A program made the translations under genes and the position numbers. The notes below the pieces were generated by a model, which saw only the letters and a program-made list of their open reading frames with translations, was not told where the DNA came from and made no database searches. This document shows, one piece after another, positions 1 to 11,537 of a DNA stretch of 64,000 bases. Within the stretch, counting starts at the first letter, position 1; each line of letters opens with the position of its first letter. Source of the DNA: Dipteronia dyeriana (Eukaryota; Streptophyta; Magnoliopsida; Sapindales; Sapindaceae); assembly GCA_032871835.1 (NCBI GenBank), contig CM065298.1, forward strand, positions 12,405,096 through 12,469,095, in the 5' to 3' direction.

Positions 1-77
1 GATACCTCCAAAAAGTACTATTTATTTTTTCAACCCTTTTTAATATTTTGAAACTAAATTTACTTTTGAGATTTAAT

Positions 78-600
78 AGCGGTGGCAATTCAAGTTGGGG
101 ATACAGGTCAAGCCCGTTCGATCGACATGCCACATGGCACAACTCAATATTGTGCCTGGCCAAAGCCGATCTGGGGCGCATGTGCCGTGTTAAACCCCGA
201 GTTTGAGGGTCATATGCCGGCATGGTCCGGCTCACATCCTGGCGTGCCAACTGTTGGCTCGCCGAACATTAGAACATTAAAAAGAATATCAGTGAATTTT
301 ACTGTTGGGGTAAAAAATTAAAAACTAAAAATAAAAATTCTCCAAAATACCATTTGCTTCCCATTTCATTTTTCTATAGATACCCCTCCAATTCAAAAAA
401 AAAAAAAATACCTCTCTAGTCTCTCTAATATATAATTTCTCTATCTCTCTCTCTATTCGAACTCTCTCTCTACTATCTGCACTCTATAATATTAATATCT
501 ATAAGCTCTAATATGTCATTCTCCACACTACTCTCCACCAATCTACCATTTCTCTATAAAGTACAAATTACAAACATAGGTAATTTATTATATATATATT
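78..600 (+). mobile_element. hAT-like 5' terminal fragment
   Basis: The segment opens with GGTGGCAATTC followed by GC-rich, locally palindromic sequence full of GGCAC, GCCGG and CGGGC words. This is the usual look of the subterminal region of plant hAT (Ac-like) elements. It then passes into a CT-rich leader-like stretch around 410-540. No transposase frame follows. The 79-codon open frame inside it is probably accidental. I infer an isolated hAT terminus; the other end was not found nearby. Confidence 0.4.
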
Positions 601-1625
601 ATGCTTAATTAGTATATTAGTTTATGCTTTGGTTAGCTTTATTTATAATTTTTTATGCTTAGTATATTAATTTATGCTTAAGTTTTATTTATAATATTTA
701 TGCTTAGTAATTCTATCCTTAGATTTATATTTAATATTTATGCTTAGTTTTTAATTTAAATATTTATATTTAATAGTTAGTGAATTTAATATTTAATTTA
801 TACTTAGTTTTTAATTTTAATATTTGTATTTAGTATTTTTTTTATTCTTAGATTTATATTTAATATTTATGATTTTATGTTTTGTATATTTAATAAATAT
901 AGTTAGTTTTAAATTTTAATATTTATGTTTAGTTATTAGTAAATATAATATTTCATTTATGTTTAGTTTTTAATTTTAATAATTATATTTAGTATTTTTA
1001 TAATATTTATGATTTTATGTTTAGATATTTAATATTTATGTTTAGTTTTTAATTTTAATGTTCTTGTTTAGTAGTTAGAAAATTTAATATTTAATTTATG
1101 TTTATTATATAATTTTAATATTTATGCTTAGTATTTTTATTCTAAGGTTTATATTTAGTATTTTTTATTTTTTGTTTAGTATATTTAATATTTATACTTA
1201 GTTTTAAATTTTAATATTTATGTTTTGTAGTTTGTAAATTAAATATTTAATTTATATTTAGTTTTTAATTTTAATATTTATGTTTAGTATTTTAATTGTT
1301 TGGTTTATATTTAATATTTATGATTTTATGTTCAATATATTTAATATTTATGTTTAGTATTTTTATTCTTTGGTTTATATTTAATATTTATGATTTTATG
1401 TTTAGTATATTGAATATTTATACTTTATTTTAATTTTAATATTTATGCTTAGTAGTTAGTAAATTTAATATTGAATGTATGCTTAGGTTTTTATTTTAAT
1501 ATTTATGGTTAGTATTTTTATTCTTAGGTTTATATTTAATATTTATGGCTTAATGCTTAGTTTTTAATTTTAATATTTATGTATAGCTTTATTAGTTTTT
1601 ACTTTTTAATTTAATATTTATGCAA
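600..1625. repeat. Degenerate AT-rich tandem array with a 140-160 bp higher-order unit
   Basis: About 1 kb made almost only of A, T and scattered G on the plus strand, with very little C. Short blocks such as TTTAATATTTATG and GTTTTTAATTTTAATAT recur every 20-40 bases. A marker block resembling AGTTAGTAAATTTAATATT recurs near 774, 935, 1072, 1228 and 1452, which implies a higher-order unit of about 140-160 bp; the last interval, about 224 bp, seems to hold an extra sub-unit. It is noncoding and looks like a minisatellite or satellite fragment. Confidence 0.7.
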
Positions 1626-3289
1626 ATGGATCCTACTAGGATTCTTACTCATTTTCTCAACGGAGTGAATTGACAATGATGACTATGAAATTACATAACC
1701 ACCACTAAAATTTGGTCTCGGGTAAGGGCAAGATAGTCAAGGACTACCCGGTCCTTCCTCCACAACGGGGTCGACCACATCAAGACCTAGGCCAATAAAG
1801 ATGACATCTCAGGTATGGGATTATTTTGATTAGTAAAACGTAACCGGTCCGGATGGTCAAGTAATATGAATGGTTCTAAGAATAGAACAAGACATTTAAA
1901 AAAGGCATAGGGAATCATGCATGCGTAAACATGACAAGGTAAATACTACTTGACAGACACAACTACAATGGAAACTAGACAGATCTATTACGACGTGGAG
2001 ATATGATGAGGCTATGTCAGGGAATGCATGTCACGTTATACTGTAAAAATCGATCAACCGATTAGTTTCTATAACAGTCCTTTTAAAAAAAAAACATCAA
2101 AAAATCATACAATCCTCTATTCATAGTTGTGTCTAGAAACACCACTAAAAGTGATTTACAAAAATATTTTTTGCTCTGACCGTGCCAATTTGATCGCTCA
2201 GATAGAGTGTTTAAGTGTTTCTATTGCACTAACTTTCTGTATTAGGAACGCATTTTCCAAACAAGATTATTTATGTGTCATGAAACACTATTTAGATTTT
2301 GATTGAAATATTAAAAAAAGAATTCTTGATTTTCGTCCCATGGATTTCTAACCCAATCACTAATGGCACTTGGAAGCTAAGTTCACAATCCCAAAACATA
2401 GAAACCAAATCAACTCCATCTCTAATTTGAGTCATAGCCAGAGTTGCTCTTTATTTTTGGACCAAGAAGACAATGATGAATCTCGTCACCGTGGAAGTTG
2501 TATTCGACGACGGAGTCAGGGAGGAAGCACGCACGACGGGAGCCAGACTTTAGGGAGGAAGTCGAAGACCCTGTTGGTGGCGGCGACAATGGTTATGGCT
2601 TCTCATTTGAGGAGAAAAGGAATGAGAGAAAAATGCAGATGAGAGATATCCAGATTCCAGAGCTAATGACTTGTGTTTTCACTATGACTTGCATTTTCCC
2701 GAAGAGCGAGAAATATATAGAGAGAGAAGGAGAGAATAAAGATTTGATATCGGGGAAGCCATGAAGTATTTATGTCCTATATATATAACCAATGAATCAG
2801 TTTTTGGTAGATGGAAACCGAGAGTCTTATTTATTAATGGTATTTGACACCTAAGAGTTTCTTCTTTACGGCATTTGATAATGGATACCTAAAAGCTTAC
2901 AATAGATGATAATAATCATTATAATTGATGATGATTTAATTAAAATAATAATGGTGCCATTGGTTACTTAATAGAAATATTAACAATCATTATAATCAAT
3001 GGTGATTTAATTATAATCAAATTCATTTTAATTATTTGTTTAAGTGTCTTGAAATAGATATAAGACTTAATGGTACGGATTTATCTTGAATTAATTGCGA
3101 GTTGCTCATTTGGCCCCTGAATTCTTAAAATTGTCACTAAACCCCATGAACTATTCGAAATTGTAAACGACGAAATCCATATGGAAATGACTTTCCATGT
3201 GCCACTGCTAGAAAGGGTAAAATGGGAATTAAATTTAAAAAACTCAGAGGATATAACAATGAATGCTTTATGTAAATATCATTCACTTC
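1626..3289. other. Intergenic, nothing recognised
   Basis: No convincing gene is visible. Two overlapping frames at 2370-2764 are purine-rich and lack recognisable motifs or splice structure. The stretch 3100-3260, which mentions-like words such as CCCCTGAATT and AACCCC, resembles the subterminal part of plant TIR elements, but no matching inverted copy was found. Confidence 0.5.
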
Positions 3290-4411
3290 ATCTTCGTTTT
3301 CTAGGGCAGAAATGAGTGATGGAAGCTTTGATGTTAGGGATTTTTACCCAAGGTGTTTCTGTTGAAGAAGAGAAAGGTGTTGCATATCTTGGACAGATTC
3401 AAACCCAGGATATCATATTGAAACTATGAATAATGAGAATGTTGAATATCTGTATATTACTTCTCATAATCCATGCCAGAAACTCATTATAGAAAAGTTG
3501 CGTGCTTTGTCTTCAGGATTATATTACACTATTATCAAAGATGTAGAAACTTATGCAATTATGAATCAAAAATTTACAGATCCAAAAATGTTTATACTTT
3601 GGTGTGACCATATCGGTCACCCTAGATCTACAATGATGCGTAGAATCATTGAAAATTCTCATGGGTATCCATCAAAGAACCATAAGATTCTTTATCCAAT
3701 GAGAACTTATGTATTGCATATTCACATGAGAAATTAGCAGTAAAACCATCTTATTTTAAAAATTGGTTTTGAGTCATCGTCATTCTTACAAAGAATTCAA
3801 GGGGATATATGTGAACATATTTATCCACCAAATGATCATTTTCTTCATTATATGGTTCTAATTGATACATCAACGAGATGATCACATGTTTAGTTATTTT
3901 CAAACATCTCTATATTATTTGCACTGATTATATGTTTTTTCAGGTATACTAACTCGATTGAACTTACAAGATATTTGATGAATATTGCAAAGCAGTTGAG
4001 ATTGATGTTCAACACCTAGTTTTCAAATATACTCATAATCAAAATGGATCACGGGAATTACTTATCGAACGTCTCTAGATAATTGAGAGAATTTTATTAT
4101 TTCGATGTAGTTACTAATTTCTGTATAGGGACTTACTCACTCTTTAAGATATTTGATTGTGTTGTATCTCTTTATTGCATCTCTGGCATGATGTAAGTTA
4201 AGACTTCAATGTCATTGTAGGATTAATATTGATTTTGATTAATCTTCTATTGAATCTTTTAAACTTTTGATATTTTATATTTTTACACACATTCTTCGTA
4301 TTATCATATTGATTAATTTCCAAATGGGAAAGTTTCTCTAGAAGAGAAAAGTAAATGAAAAGTTACTTATATACAAAACAGAGATACCACTTTGGTTATA
4401 TAAATAAATAA

Positions 4412-4474
<63 letters not shown>

Positions 4475-5170
4475 TCATTTCAATCTTCGTATCTCTCAAA
4501 TATGAAAGATAATTGATCATCAGATGATTATAAATCTGTTACCGGATATATTAAAGGTTAACAAGATTTTATAAGTTGTTATGTCATAAACTCCGATCGG
4601 GTAATTCTTCCTGCAGAACAATCAAAACAAATTGCAATAAAATAAATCATCTGATGCATATCATAAGCTTGTGAACCGTTGAAATGTATTGTTATCGGGA
4701 TCCCAAAGATATACAAAACTCGAGTTATAAATAAATTCACTTTCTCTAAATCAACTCCATAAGAGTCTGATATATCTAAAGAAACACAAATATAATAAAT
4801 GACTAAATCCATTAAGATGGAAATAATCTTAACAGAGATTCAAAAATATAGATATTGATCGAGAAATTTTTTATAAATTACATGAGAGAAATGTGGAATC
4901 ATAAGCAAATAATCATTGATGAGGTATTGTTATACACAGTAGTATTACTGAAATTATAAATGAAAATTATGATTTTTATAATATCAATGATTGTAGACAA
5001 ATGCATGATTGGCCTAAATGAAAAGCATCAATTCTTTTAGAATTGCTGGAAGTAGTCATGGAGTTTTGTGGCAAATTGCAATTCACCACTGATGTTAAAG
5101 CTACAATAAATGCAATACGAATGAGAGTATCAATACAGAGAGAAAAAATAAAAAATATTGCAATTTTCAA
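3290..5170 (+). pseudogene. Decayed Ty1/Copia pol fragment (GAG-pre-integrase, integrase, start of RT)
   Basis: The frame at 3426-3734 carries a GAG-pre-integrase-like end with LWCDHIGHP, matching the LWH-x-R-L-G-H-P signature. At about 3770-3890 another frame reads QRIQGDICEHI and YMVLIDTSTR, which is the Copia integrase core. At about 3965-4060 there is EYCKAVEIDVQH and TQNGS-like sequence from the later integrase region. At 4980-5100, NINDCRQMHDWPKWKASI matches the start of the Copia reverse transcriptase, where W-P-K-W-K is typical. Several frameshifts and stops interrupt it, and a microsatellite near 4,400 lies inside. No LTRs were recognised and the catalytic YVDD part is absent. It is a dead retrotransposon remnant. 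Confidence 0.75.
4400..4474. repeat. Compound microsatellite (TAAA)n(TA)n(TG)n
   Basis: A run of TAAA units passes into about 13 TA units and then about 15 TG units, ending at TGTCTC. It sits within the Copia remnant and makes the spurious His-Thr-rich minus-strand frame at 4338-4520. Confidence 0.9.
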
Positions 5171-5178
5171 TTTTTTTT

Positions 5179-6210
5179 AAGGAAGTATCATTTAACTCCC
5201 TGACGTTTACCTTATTGTTAAGACGATGATAGGGTTTGACTATATTGACTGTTTTTCCCCCTAAAATCAACAAATCGTTAAAAACGCCCATTTTGTTAGA
5301 TTTTTCATCTGTTAAATGTATAATATGCTCCTTTGACTGATAAAATTGAATTAAATGAACGTTTTATCCTTCAATTTTCTCTATATAATTACCATTTAAC
5401 CCTTAAAATATTCATTAAATAAAAATTATATTAAAAAAACAAAAAAAAAAACAATTTAAAAAAAAAAGATGATTCTCCACCGTCCAAAGATGGACGGTGG
5501 GGATATCTCTTTTTTTATTTTATTTTTATTTAATTTAATAATAATAATAATAATATTAATAATAATAATAATAATCTTTACTTCAATATATATAAAAAAA
5601 ATTAATACAAACAAACGAAAATGTGATTCAATTTTTTTTGAAAATAAAATTTCATTCAATAAAAAAAAAAACAAAATTACTAAACTAAAATTTATAACTG
5701 ATATACAAAATCAAACCCAGATGTTTTTTTTTTTTAAAAAAAAAACAAAGAAACCTATATTTTTTTAACCCAGATATGCAAAGAGCCCAGATTGCAAGAA
5801 CCCAGTTTCGAACCGAATTTTTTTAAATTTGTCTTCTCCAGTTTCAGATTTGCAAGACTCATCACAAACCTAATTGAATTCTGTAGTGTTCAAAAATTCG
5901 AACCCGGATAACAAAATTCAACATTCAGATTTGCAAGAACCTATCACAAACCCAGTTGAATTCTTTAGTGCTCAAAAATTCATACCAAGATATACTAAAA
6001 TCAACATTATTACCACCATCATTACCAAAAACATACCAACATTAGATTCAACATACAGATCGATCGAAACACACCCATCCACAGAATCGAACCTTCAACC
6101 ACTATAAATAAATCGAACTAAACCCCAGAAACATACCACCACCCCCAAACCAAACCCATATCAGAAACCACACTCTCAAACCAAACCTATATCAGAAACC
6201 CTAGATCGGT

Positions 6211-6254
<44 letters not shown>

Positions 6255-6760
6255 GGAAGAGGAAATAAAGAGAGACGTTGAGGCAGTCAAGAGGAAATCG
6301 ATCTTCTAGATCAACTAACAATCTTCTCGGCTCTCAGATCGGACGACAATTTCGATCGATTTAGGCTGGGGTTGGTGTTTGGGTGTTGGAGATAGATGAT
6401 GATGAATGTGTTCTGTAAGGAGAGATAGGTGTGATGAAAGAGACAAACGAGATCGAGAAAATGATGAATTTGGTGGTGGTGATTCAGTGATGATGAATTT
6501 GGGTGTTGGAGAGATTATGATGAGATAAGATGTGTTTTTTTTTAATGTATTTTTTTTTTAGGTTTTGGTTAAACACCGATGAGATTACGAATTTGCCCAT
6601 TTGACTTTAGTGGTCAACATGATTTTTGGATGAAAAATGTGACAAAATGGGTATATTATATATTCTTTTTATTTCAGGGGGATTAATAATCAATATGATC
6701 AAACCATGTCCTCGTTTTAATAATATGACAAACGTCAAGGGGTAAAACGGTACTTTTTTT
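5179..6760. mobile_element. 1.6-kb long-TIR element, Mutator-like type
   Basis: The left 165 bp (about 5179-5345) is an imperfect reverse complement of the right 165 bp (about 6596-6760). Matching blocks include TGACGTTT at the outer ends and CCCATTTTGT with TTTTTCATC further in. The interior holds A/T homopolymers, (ATA)n at 5530-5575, a C-rich exon-like stretch at 5770-6200 and a (GA)n tract at 6211-6256 followed by GATCGAT-rich sequence, much like a plant gene's 5' leader. Long TIRs and captured gene-like DNA suggest a non-autonomous MULE. The T-rich flanks prevent a clear target-site call. No transposase is present. Confidence 0.65.
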
Positions 6761-8829
6761 ATTGTTTTATTCAATTAATATAAAATTTCTAATTCATTAA
6801 TTTCCATTTACTATCTTACCCTTGCAACCTAACAGTTTTTTTAAAAAAAATTAACGAAAAACTAACGACAATGTGGTTTTTAGCTATTAAATCAAAAGGT
6901 AAGATGGCTTTTAGTCAATAATTAAACTGGAGGGTGATTTTTAGCCAAAAAAGGAAATCAGATGGTGGTTTTTGACAAAAAACTCAAACTAGAAGAGGGT
7001 TTTTAATACTAACCCTTTTTATTTTGAGTGTATATCAAAGTACATTTTTATTATAAATTATAAAACACCAAAAAAAAAAAAATCAATTCAGCAATATTAG
7101 TTGGAAATTTTCAATTTCTACGATTTATATTTATATATATATACATATAGACACACACAAGTGGATCCTTGTGTCAACTGTACGTCTTGGTTTTTAATGT
7201 TTTATTTTGTTGAAATACATAAAACCTAGTTTTAAAAGAAAATTATTATAATAATAATAAATAAATAAATAAATGTCTAATTTTATCATTTTTAACTAGA
7301 GTAGAAAATATATTCAGTTTAGGATTTGGTTTCCCCATACCTCATGATTCGTAAACTAGTCTAACCTATATATATATGATTATTATTTTTCATTTTTCAT
7401 TTTTTCGCTGAAGTAAATTTCATTCCAGTTGAAATTAAATTCTTCTTATTCTTTGGTTCATTTATCCGAACAATTTCAAGTATGATTTTACATATTACAG
7501 TAATGCTACACATCTCATTTTTTTCATCCTAACACATATGACACTTGAAATATCAAATGGTGAATACATACATATGTTAGGAGAGATAAAACATCATTAA
7601 TGTGTATCCACTTAAAATTTGATACCTCACATACCACATGTGTTGGGATGAAAAAAATAGGGTTTTAGATTAGATATTTATCATTATTCTACAAATAATA
7701 AATATAATAGATATATGATTTTCGAATGAGAAAATCATCGACAGTTGATGGATTTTTTAAAAGAATTAAAACTTCGAAAGCTGATTCATCGTCGTCAATT
7801 TCTAATTTTAATATTTTAGCTTCTGAAAAGCAATCAAATGTATTTCTAACAAACGTGTGATCTATGATTACTTCGATAAATATGAGATTATCACGTCAAT
7901 GAACGTGATGAAATTCGTTGAGTTTATATTAACGTCAATCCATTCCAACCCATTCTTGGCTATTATATTTGTCTAGCATTAAATTGATTTTTTTTTTGAT
8001 CCCTCCAAAGTCAAAATTCACTATCAAATCCAAAAGCTTAGTACCCAATTTTCTAATTTAATAATTATAAAATTCACTAACATAGAAAACAAAATCCGAA
8101 CATCATAGTACTAGACAAATATGAAAATAACATGAAAGAGAGTGAGTATTAATGATTTTTATTGACTCACATAGTGTGCTGGATAATATAATTTGTAAGT
8201 AACACATTATTCTTCGAGTTATGTTATATATAATCAATTTGATACAATTAAAAAATATTAATAACCCTTTTATAAAAATGTATCAATCACCGTTTTGTAA
8301 CATAATAATATAATATGAAAAATGTCATCAATCTAGTCATATTCTAATTTTTAGTGTTCATTAAACGTAAGAAACTAATCGGACAAACAATGGGCGTCTA
8401 ATGTTTAGGTTGATTAAGCGGAACAAAGTTTCCTCTTATGTTTTTTACCGTTTTTTATTTGTTTTTTCGTTTTTATTATTTTTAACTGTTTTATAGGAAC
8501 ATCATAGAGTACTGTAGCTTTATGCACCCCAACCATTTGACATTTTATTTTTCATCATTTTTTAATTTATTTTTATCAACTAGTGCAGCATTATCAGTAA
8601 AAATAATAATAGTAAATGACCATTTAACCATCAAGATTCAAGATATTTGCCCTTAAACATAGGTATAAATAGGTAACTTACTAAAAATTAATTATTTTTC
8701 TTTTTTTAAAAAAGCAATCCTCAAACACCATCCAAGAAACCAACCATCAATCATCACCACCGAAATTCACCTATAATAATAAAGAAAAAAACAAAAAAGC
8801 TAATTTGGTTTAAGTGTTTAACAACATGA
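6761..8829. other. DNA downstream of TNL copy A, partly duplicated at 30.0-30.4 kb
   Basis: No gene is visible. From about 7018 the sequence matches 30003 onwards (GTATATCAAAGTACATTTT), and 8017-8340 matches 30090-30400 closely (blocks such as ATTTTCTAATTTAATAA and ATAATCAATTTGATACAATT). This marks the downstream end of the segmental duplication that contains the two TNL genes. A 45-bp block at 8611-8655 recurs at about 38290-38335. The remainder is AT-rich with short homopolymers. Confidence 0.6.
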
Positions 8830-10205
8830 TCAATAATTCAACAAAAACAAAAGGCAAAAAGGAAAAAAGCAAAAAAGAACAATAATGGTGGATCTCCATC
8901 GGTGAGGTGTGTGTTGGTGGTTTCTTTTCTTTCTTGGAGGGTTGTCGGCAGCGTCTTGATCATCACCAGAACCACCATCCGTGCAATCACTTCCAGATCT
9001 GCTTTCATGTTCTTCGTCTCTTCTTCTTCTTCTAACAATTCCTTCAAAATTCTCACTCATTCTTGGAATTTCACCTTGATTGTCGATGTTGGGTTGTTGC
9101 TGTAGTAAAAATCAACCCAGATCAGTTGTTAATTTTTTAAAAAACAAAAAAACAAACAAACACAAAAGACAAAAAGGCACAGTTTAACGAATTAAACAAA
9201 ACGAAATGACTTCTACAATTGAGAATGGTGATATTCAAATATAGAAGTATTTAATTTAATTACCTTCATCTTCCTCCTCACACTCACAGTAGTCGTGAGC
9301 GTTTGCCAACGACAAAACATCTTCATCCTCACGTATCCGAGAACTTCCATCGTCTTCTCCATGATATTGGTCAAACTTTAAATGCACACCACACTTTTCC
9401 ACCTTATGTTGTTTCATGTTATGAGAAATATAAAACTGAAAAGTGATATTATTATAACGTAATAATTCACTGCAAGAGATATGGGCACAAGAGTCCACAA
9501 ACACATGGTTTGTCTCCATAGCCCAGTTGCCGAGTCTACCACAATCGAATTCTCCCGTCTTAAAACATGAGTTTCCATCTTTAGATTTAAGATTGCACGT
9601 CCATTGTATACACCAATCTTCTTTCAAACCACCTTGATCGTCTATACATAGAGCCGTTGCTGTGGCAACAACGCTCAAAACAAAACCCACATAGTCATAA
9701 TCGGATCAATCTTGTTGCAACTCTAAATTTGTAAAAGACCCATTGCTTCGAAAATCAAACCATTTTGGAATTTCACTTCCAACGTAACGAATAAAAGCAT
9801 ATTCCTCCAAATCATAATCCTACACAATAAAAGTAATTAATTTGTAACATTGTTGACATTAATGTCAAATTGCTTTAAATAAGGAAAAATATCACTCAAG
9901 TTCCAACCTTTTTATGCAATATCAAATTTTCAAATGTTTATAGTATATTAGTAACATTGGTCCTTATTTTATAAAACAACGTTAGTCAAAATTAAACAAA
10001 ATTAATAATGTGTTCATCTTAATATACATAATATTCTTAAAAAATATGTCAACTTTGAAAGAAATGTTAACTCGGTTACTCGGTTTGAATTCTACAAATA
10101 TCAAAAGCTTTTATATAAAAAAAACCTGATCCTGAATTAATAGATATTATCAAAAAAAAAAAGTTAACTCGGTTACTGTTATTTAAGAAAAGGATAATAG
10201 ATTAA

Positions 10206-10941
10206 GGCCCAGTTTGACATTGCTTCCCCAGCTGCTTTTGGGGTCAAAAGTGATTATGGACCTAAGATAAGGTGTTTGGTAAAATCACGGGAAAGTGCTT
10301 TTGGTCACTTTTAGCTTCTCCCAACTGAGTTTTTGAGAAGCTACAAATACATGCTTTTGGATTTTGGCTTCTGTTTTTAGAAAACGTGCTACAGTGATAT
10401 TAAATGAAATTTTACTAAATTTCCAACTTTGTCCTTGCCTTTAACGAAATTTAACAAAAAAAATTGGACTTATATTTTTGTACAAAAAAAAATGTTGTCA
10501 TAATTGTATAAAAAAATTTGGGATAATTAATTAAATAAAGTAGAATAAAAATGAAATAAAAAAATAAAGTAAAATAAATAAATAAATAAATGAGGCTAAT
10601 TAATTAAATAAAGTAGAATAAAAAATAGGGCTAATTAATTCAATAAAGTACCATAATTATATAACACTTAACACTAAACACAAATAAACAAGAAAAATGT
10701 AAAGTATAGCACATTAGTACCATTTAGATGTCTATGTTCTTTTAGTAATTTTACACACTCACAACACTTTTTATTTCAGCTTACCAAACACATTGAAATT
10801 GTTTTTAGTTCTCACAACACTTTTGAAAATCAGTTTACCAAACACTCAGCTGATTCTTCCCACAGCAATTTCAAAAGCAATTCCCCCCACAGCAATTTCG
10901 AAAACACTTCTTCTCACAACACAACAATGTCAAACTGAGTC
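10206..10941. mobile_element. PIF/Harbinger-type MITE in a TNL-A intron
   Basis: This 736-bp element starts GGCCCAGTTTGACATTGC and ends with the near inverse CAATGTCAAACTGAGTC. It lies between TAA and TGA, a 3-bp target site with one mismatch. Its first ~230 bp and last ~450 bp match the two ends of the large element at 55405-60376, so it looks like an internal-deletion derivative of that family. It is absent from the equivalent intron of TNL copy B. Confidence 0.8.
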
Positions 10942-11455
10942 TGAGCCATTGAGGTCCGATGTTTAGTATAAATAGAATCATTTTACTTTATTTTTTTATT
11001 AATTATATATATTAAATCAATAGTTAAATAGAAAAAATTCATAAAAACAATAAAAAGATTTTTAAAAGATTTTTTAAATCAAATCAATATTGAGTTAAAA
11101 TAATTAATTTTAAGATGAAATAATGTAGATAAATGATTTTAACTTGATCTTATAAAAATAGTAATGATATTTTAATATTCATTAAATGCTAAAATATATT
11201 ATTCTATAATAATTTTCAAAAAGTAAACTCCCCACCTACTCCTTAAAATTAATATCAAAATTTATTAGATTATCAAATCACTTTTGAAAGTTTTGTTAAA
11301 TATTATTTGATGTCAAAATAATTAAATAAATTAATTTTAATTTTTTTAAAACAATATCAAAGACTTTAGACCTCTAAATTAAGTTGATTTTAGTTGCCTA
11401 ATGAATATATACTAAATTGCCCATACTTTTTAAAATTTAAAATGATGAGAAGAAA

Positions 11456-11537
11456 ATAATAATAATAATAATAATGATGATGATGATAATGATGATGATG
11501 ATGATGATGATGGTAATAATAATTATAATAATAATAA
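11456..11537. repeat. (AAT)n(GAT)n microsatellite
   Basis: Runs of AAT then GAT trinucleotides lie just downstream of the TNL-A LRR exon. The equivalent site downstream of copy B (32116-32174) is an uninterrupted TAA repeat, so the tract has diverged between the copies. Confidence 0.9.

Noticed and set aside
4338..4520. His-Thr and Tyr-Ile repeat protein
   Set aside because: It arises from the (TA)n(TG)n microsatellite.
8838..9056. Second frame overlapping the last TNL-A exon
   Set aside because: It is in a different phase from the frame that joins exon 5 through the 9074 acceptor.
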